Shown here: piece by piece, positions 64,000-64,000 of the stretch | How the letters are laid out: each line of letters begins with the position of its first letter | Position numbering within the stretch: position 1 is the first letter of the stretch | Assembly (NCBI GenBank): GCA_964420995.1 | Contig: CAYQUX010000005.1 | Coordinates: 121,770 to 185,769, forward strand | From: Leptolinea sp964420995 | GTDB lineage: Bacteria > Chloroflexota > Anaerolineae > Anaerolineales > Anaerolineaceae | Direction: 5' to 3' | Length of the DNA: 64,000 nucleotides | Made by a program: the position numbers and the translations under genes | The notes under the pieces: model-generated | Told to the model about the DNA's origin: nothing | Seen by the model: the letters and a program-made list of their open reading frames with translations, nothing else | The model's database searches: none

Positions 64000-64000
64000 A

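Overview
The window looks like chromosome from a mid-GC anaerobic bacterium, most likely a member of the Anaerolineae (Chloroflexota). I infer this from the gene families together: an NAD-linked group 3 [NiFe]-hydrogenase with a NuoG-like subunit, a SufCBDSU operon with its own SufR, several Thr/Pro-rich lipoproteins with NBR1-type Ig-like domains, a TolB-like protein, a LysM protein, a split methylmalonyl-CoA mutase and a BMP-type nucleoside ABC transporter. No 16S rRNA or tRNA is visible, so the placement is not proven.

Layout. 1-10836 (+) is a hydrogenase locus: the end of hoxF, a NuoG-like hoxU, hoxY, hoxH and the maturation endopeptidase, then a second unit hypA-hypB-hypF-hypC-hypD-hypE starting from its own, probably leaderless, promoter. 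10917-12373 holds a methyltransferase and a PIG-L deacetylase. 12398-18327 (-) is an Fe-S assembly operon (sufC-sufB-sufD-small protein-sufS-sufU-Rieske protein). Past a degenerate GGDEF membrane protein lie its presumed regulator sufR and sufT (+). 21022-28408 (+) carries a polytopic membrane protein, corA, a degV-like gene, three tandem NBR1-domain lipoproteins and queG. A GC-rich array of about 116-bp repeats (28492-29009) separates queG from a minus-strand TolB-like gene, a LysM protein and uvrA. Next come a UMF1-type MFS transporter interrupted by one amber codon, methylmalonyl-CoA epimerase and mutase, and a decayed antiporter/P-II-like locus (37836-38407).

38497-47221 is mostly plus strand: rplI, a RodZ-like protein with two HTH domains, rimO, metal ABC transporter genes under a Fur-box-like site, and rsmI; murJ and a TPR-like protein lie on the minus strand. 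From 47215 to the end everything is on the minus strand. In transcription order: a BMP substrate-binding protein (partial), nucleoside ABC ATPase and two permeases, thrC, a GT2 glycosyltransferase, an unassigned fold-type II PLP enzyme, a conserved unknown, dihydropyrimidinase, three divergent complex-I-type membrane subunits, a coiled-coil protein and selB.

How the genes work together. The hydrogenase locus is nearly self-sufficient: catalytic and diaphorase subunits, protease and all six Hyp factors. Its many Fe-S clusters fit the nearby suf operon. Nucleoside uptake and dihydropyrimidinase suggest pyrimidine salvage or degradation. The least explained block is the orphan NuoL/HyfE/NuoN-like trio (50348-53904), which has no hydrophilic redox partner beside it. 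The 116-bp repeat array and the decayed loci are the other regions that standard annotation does not explain.
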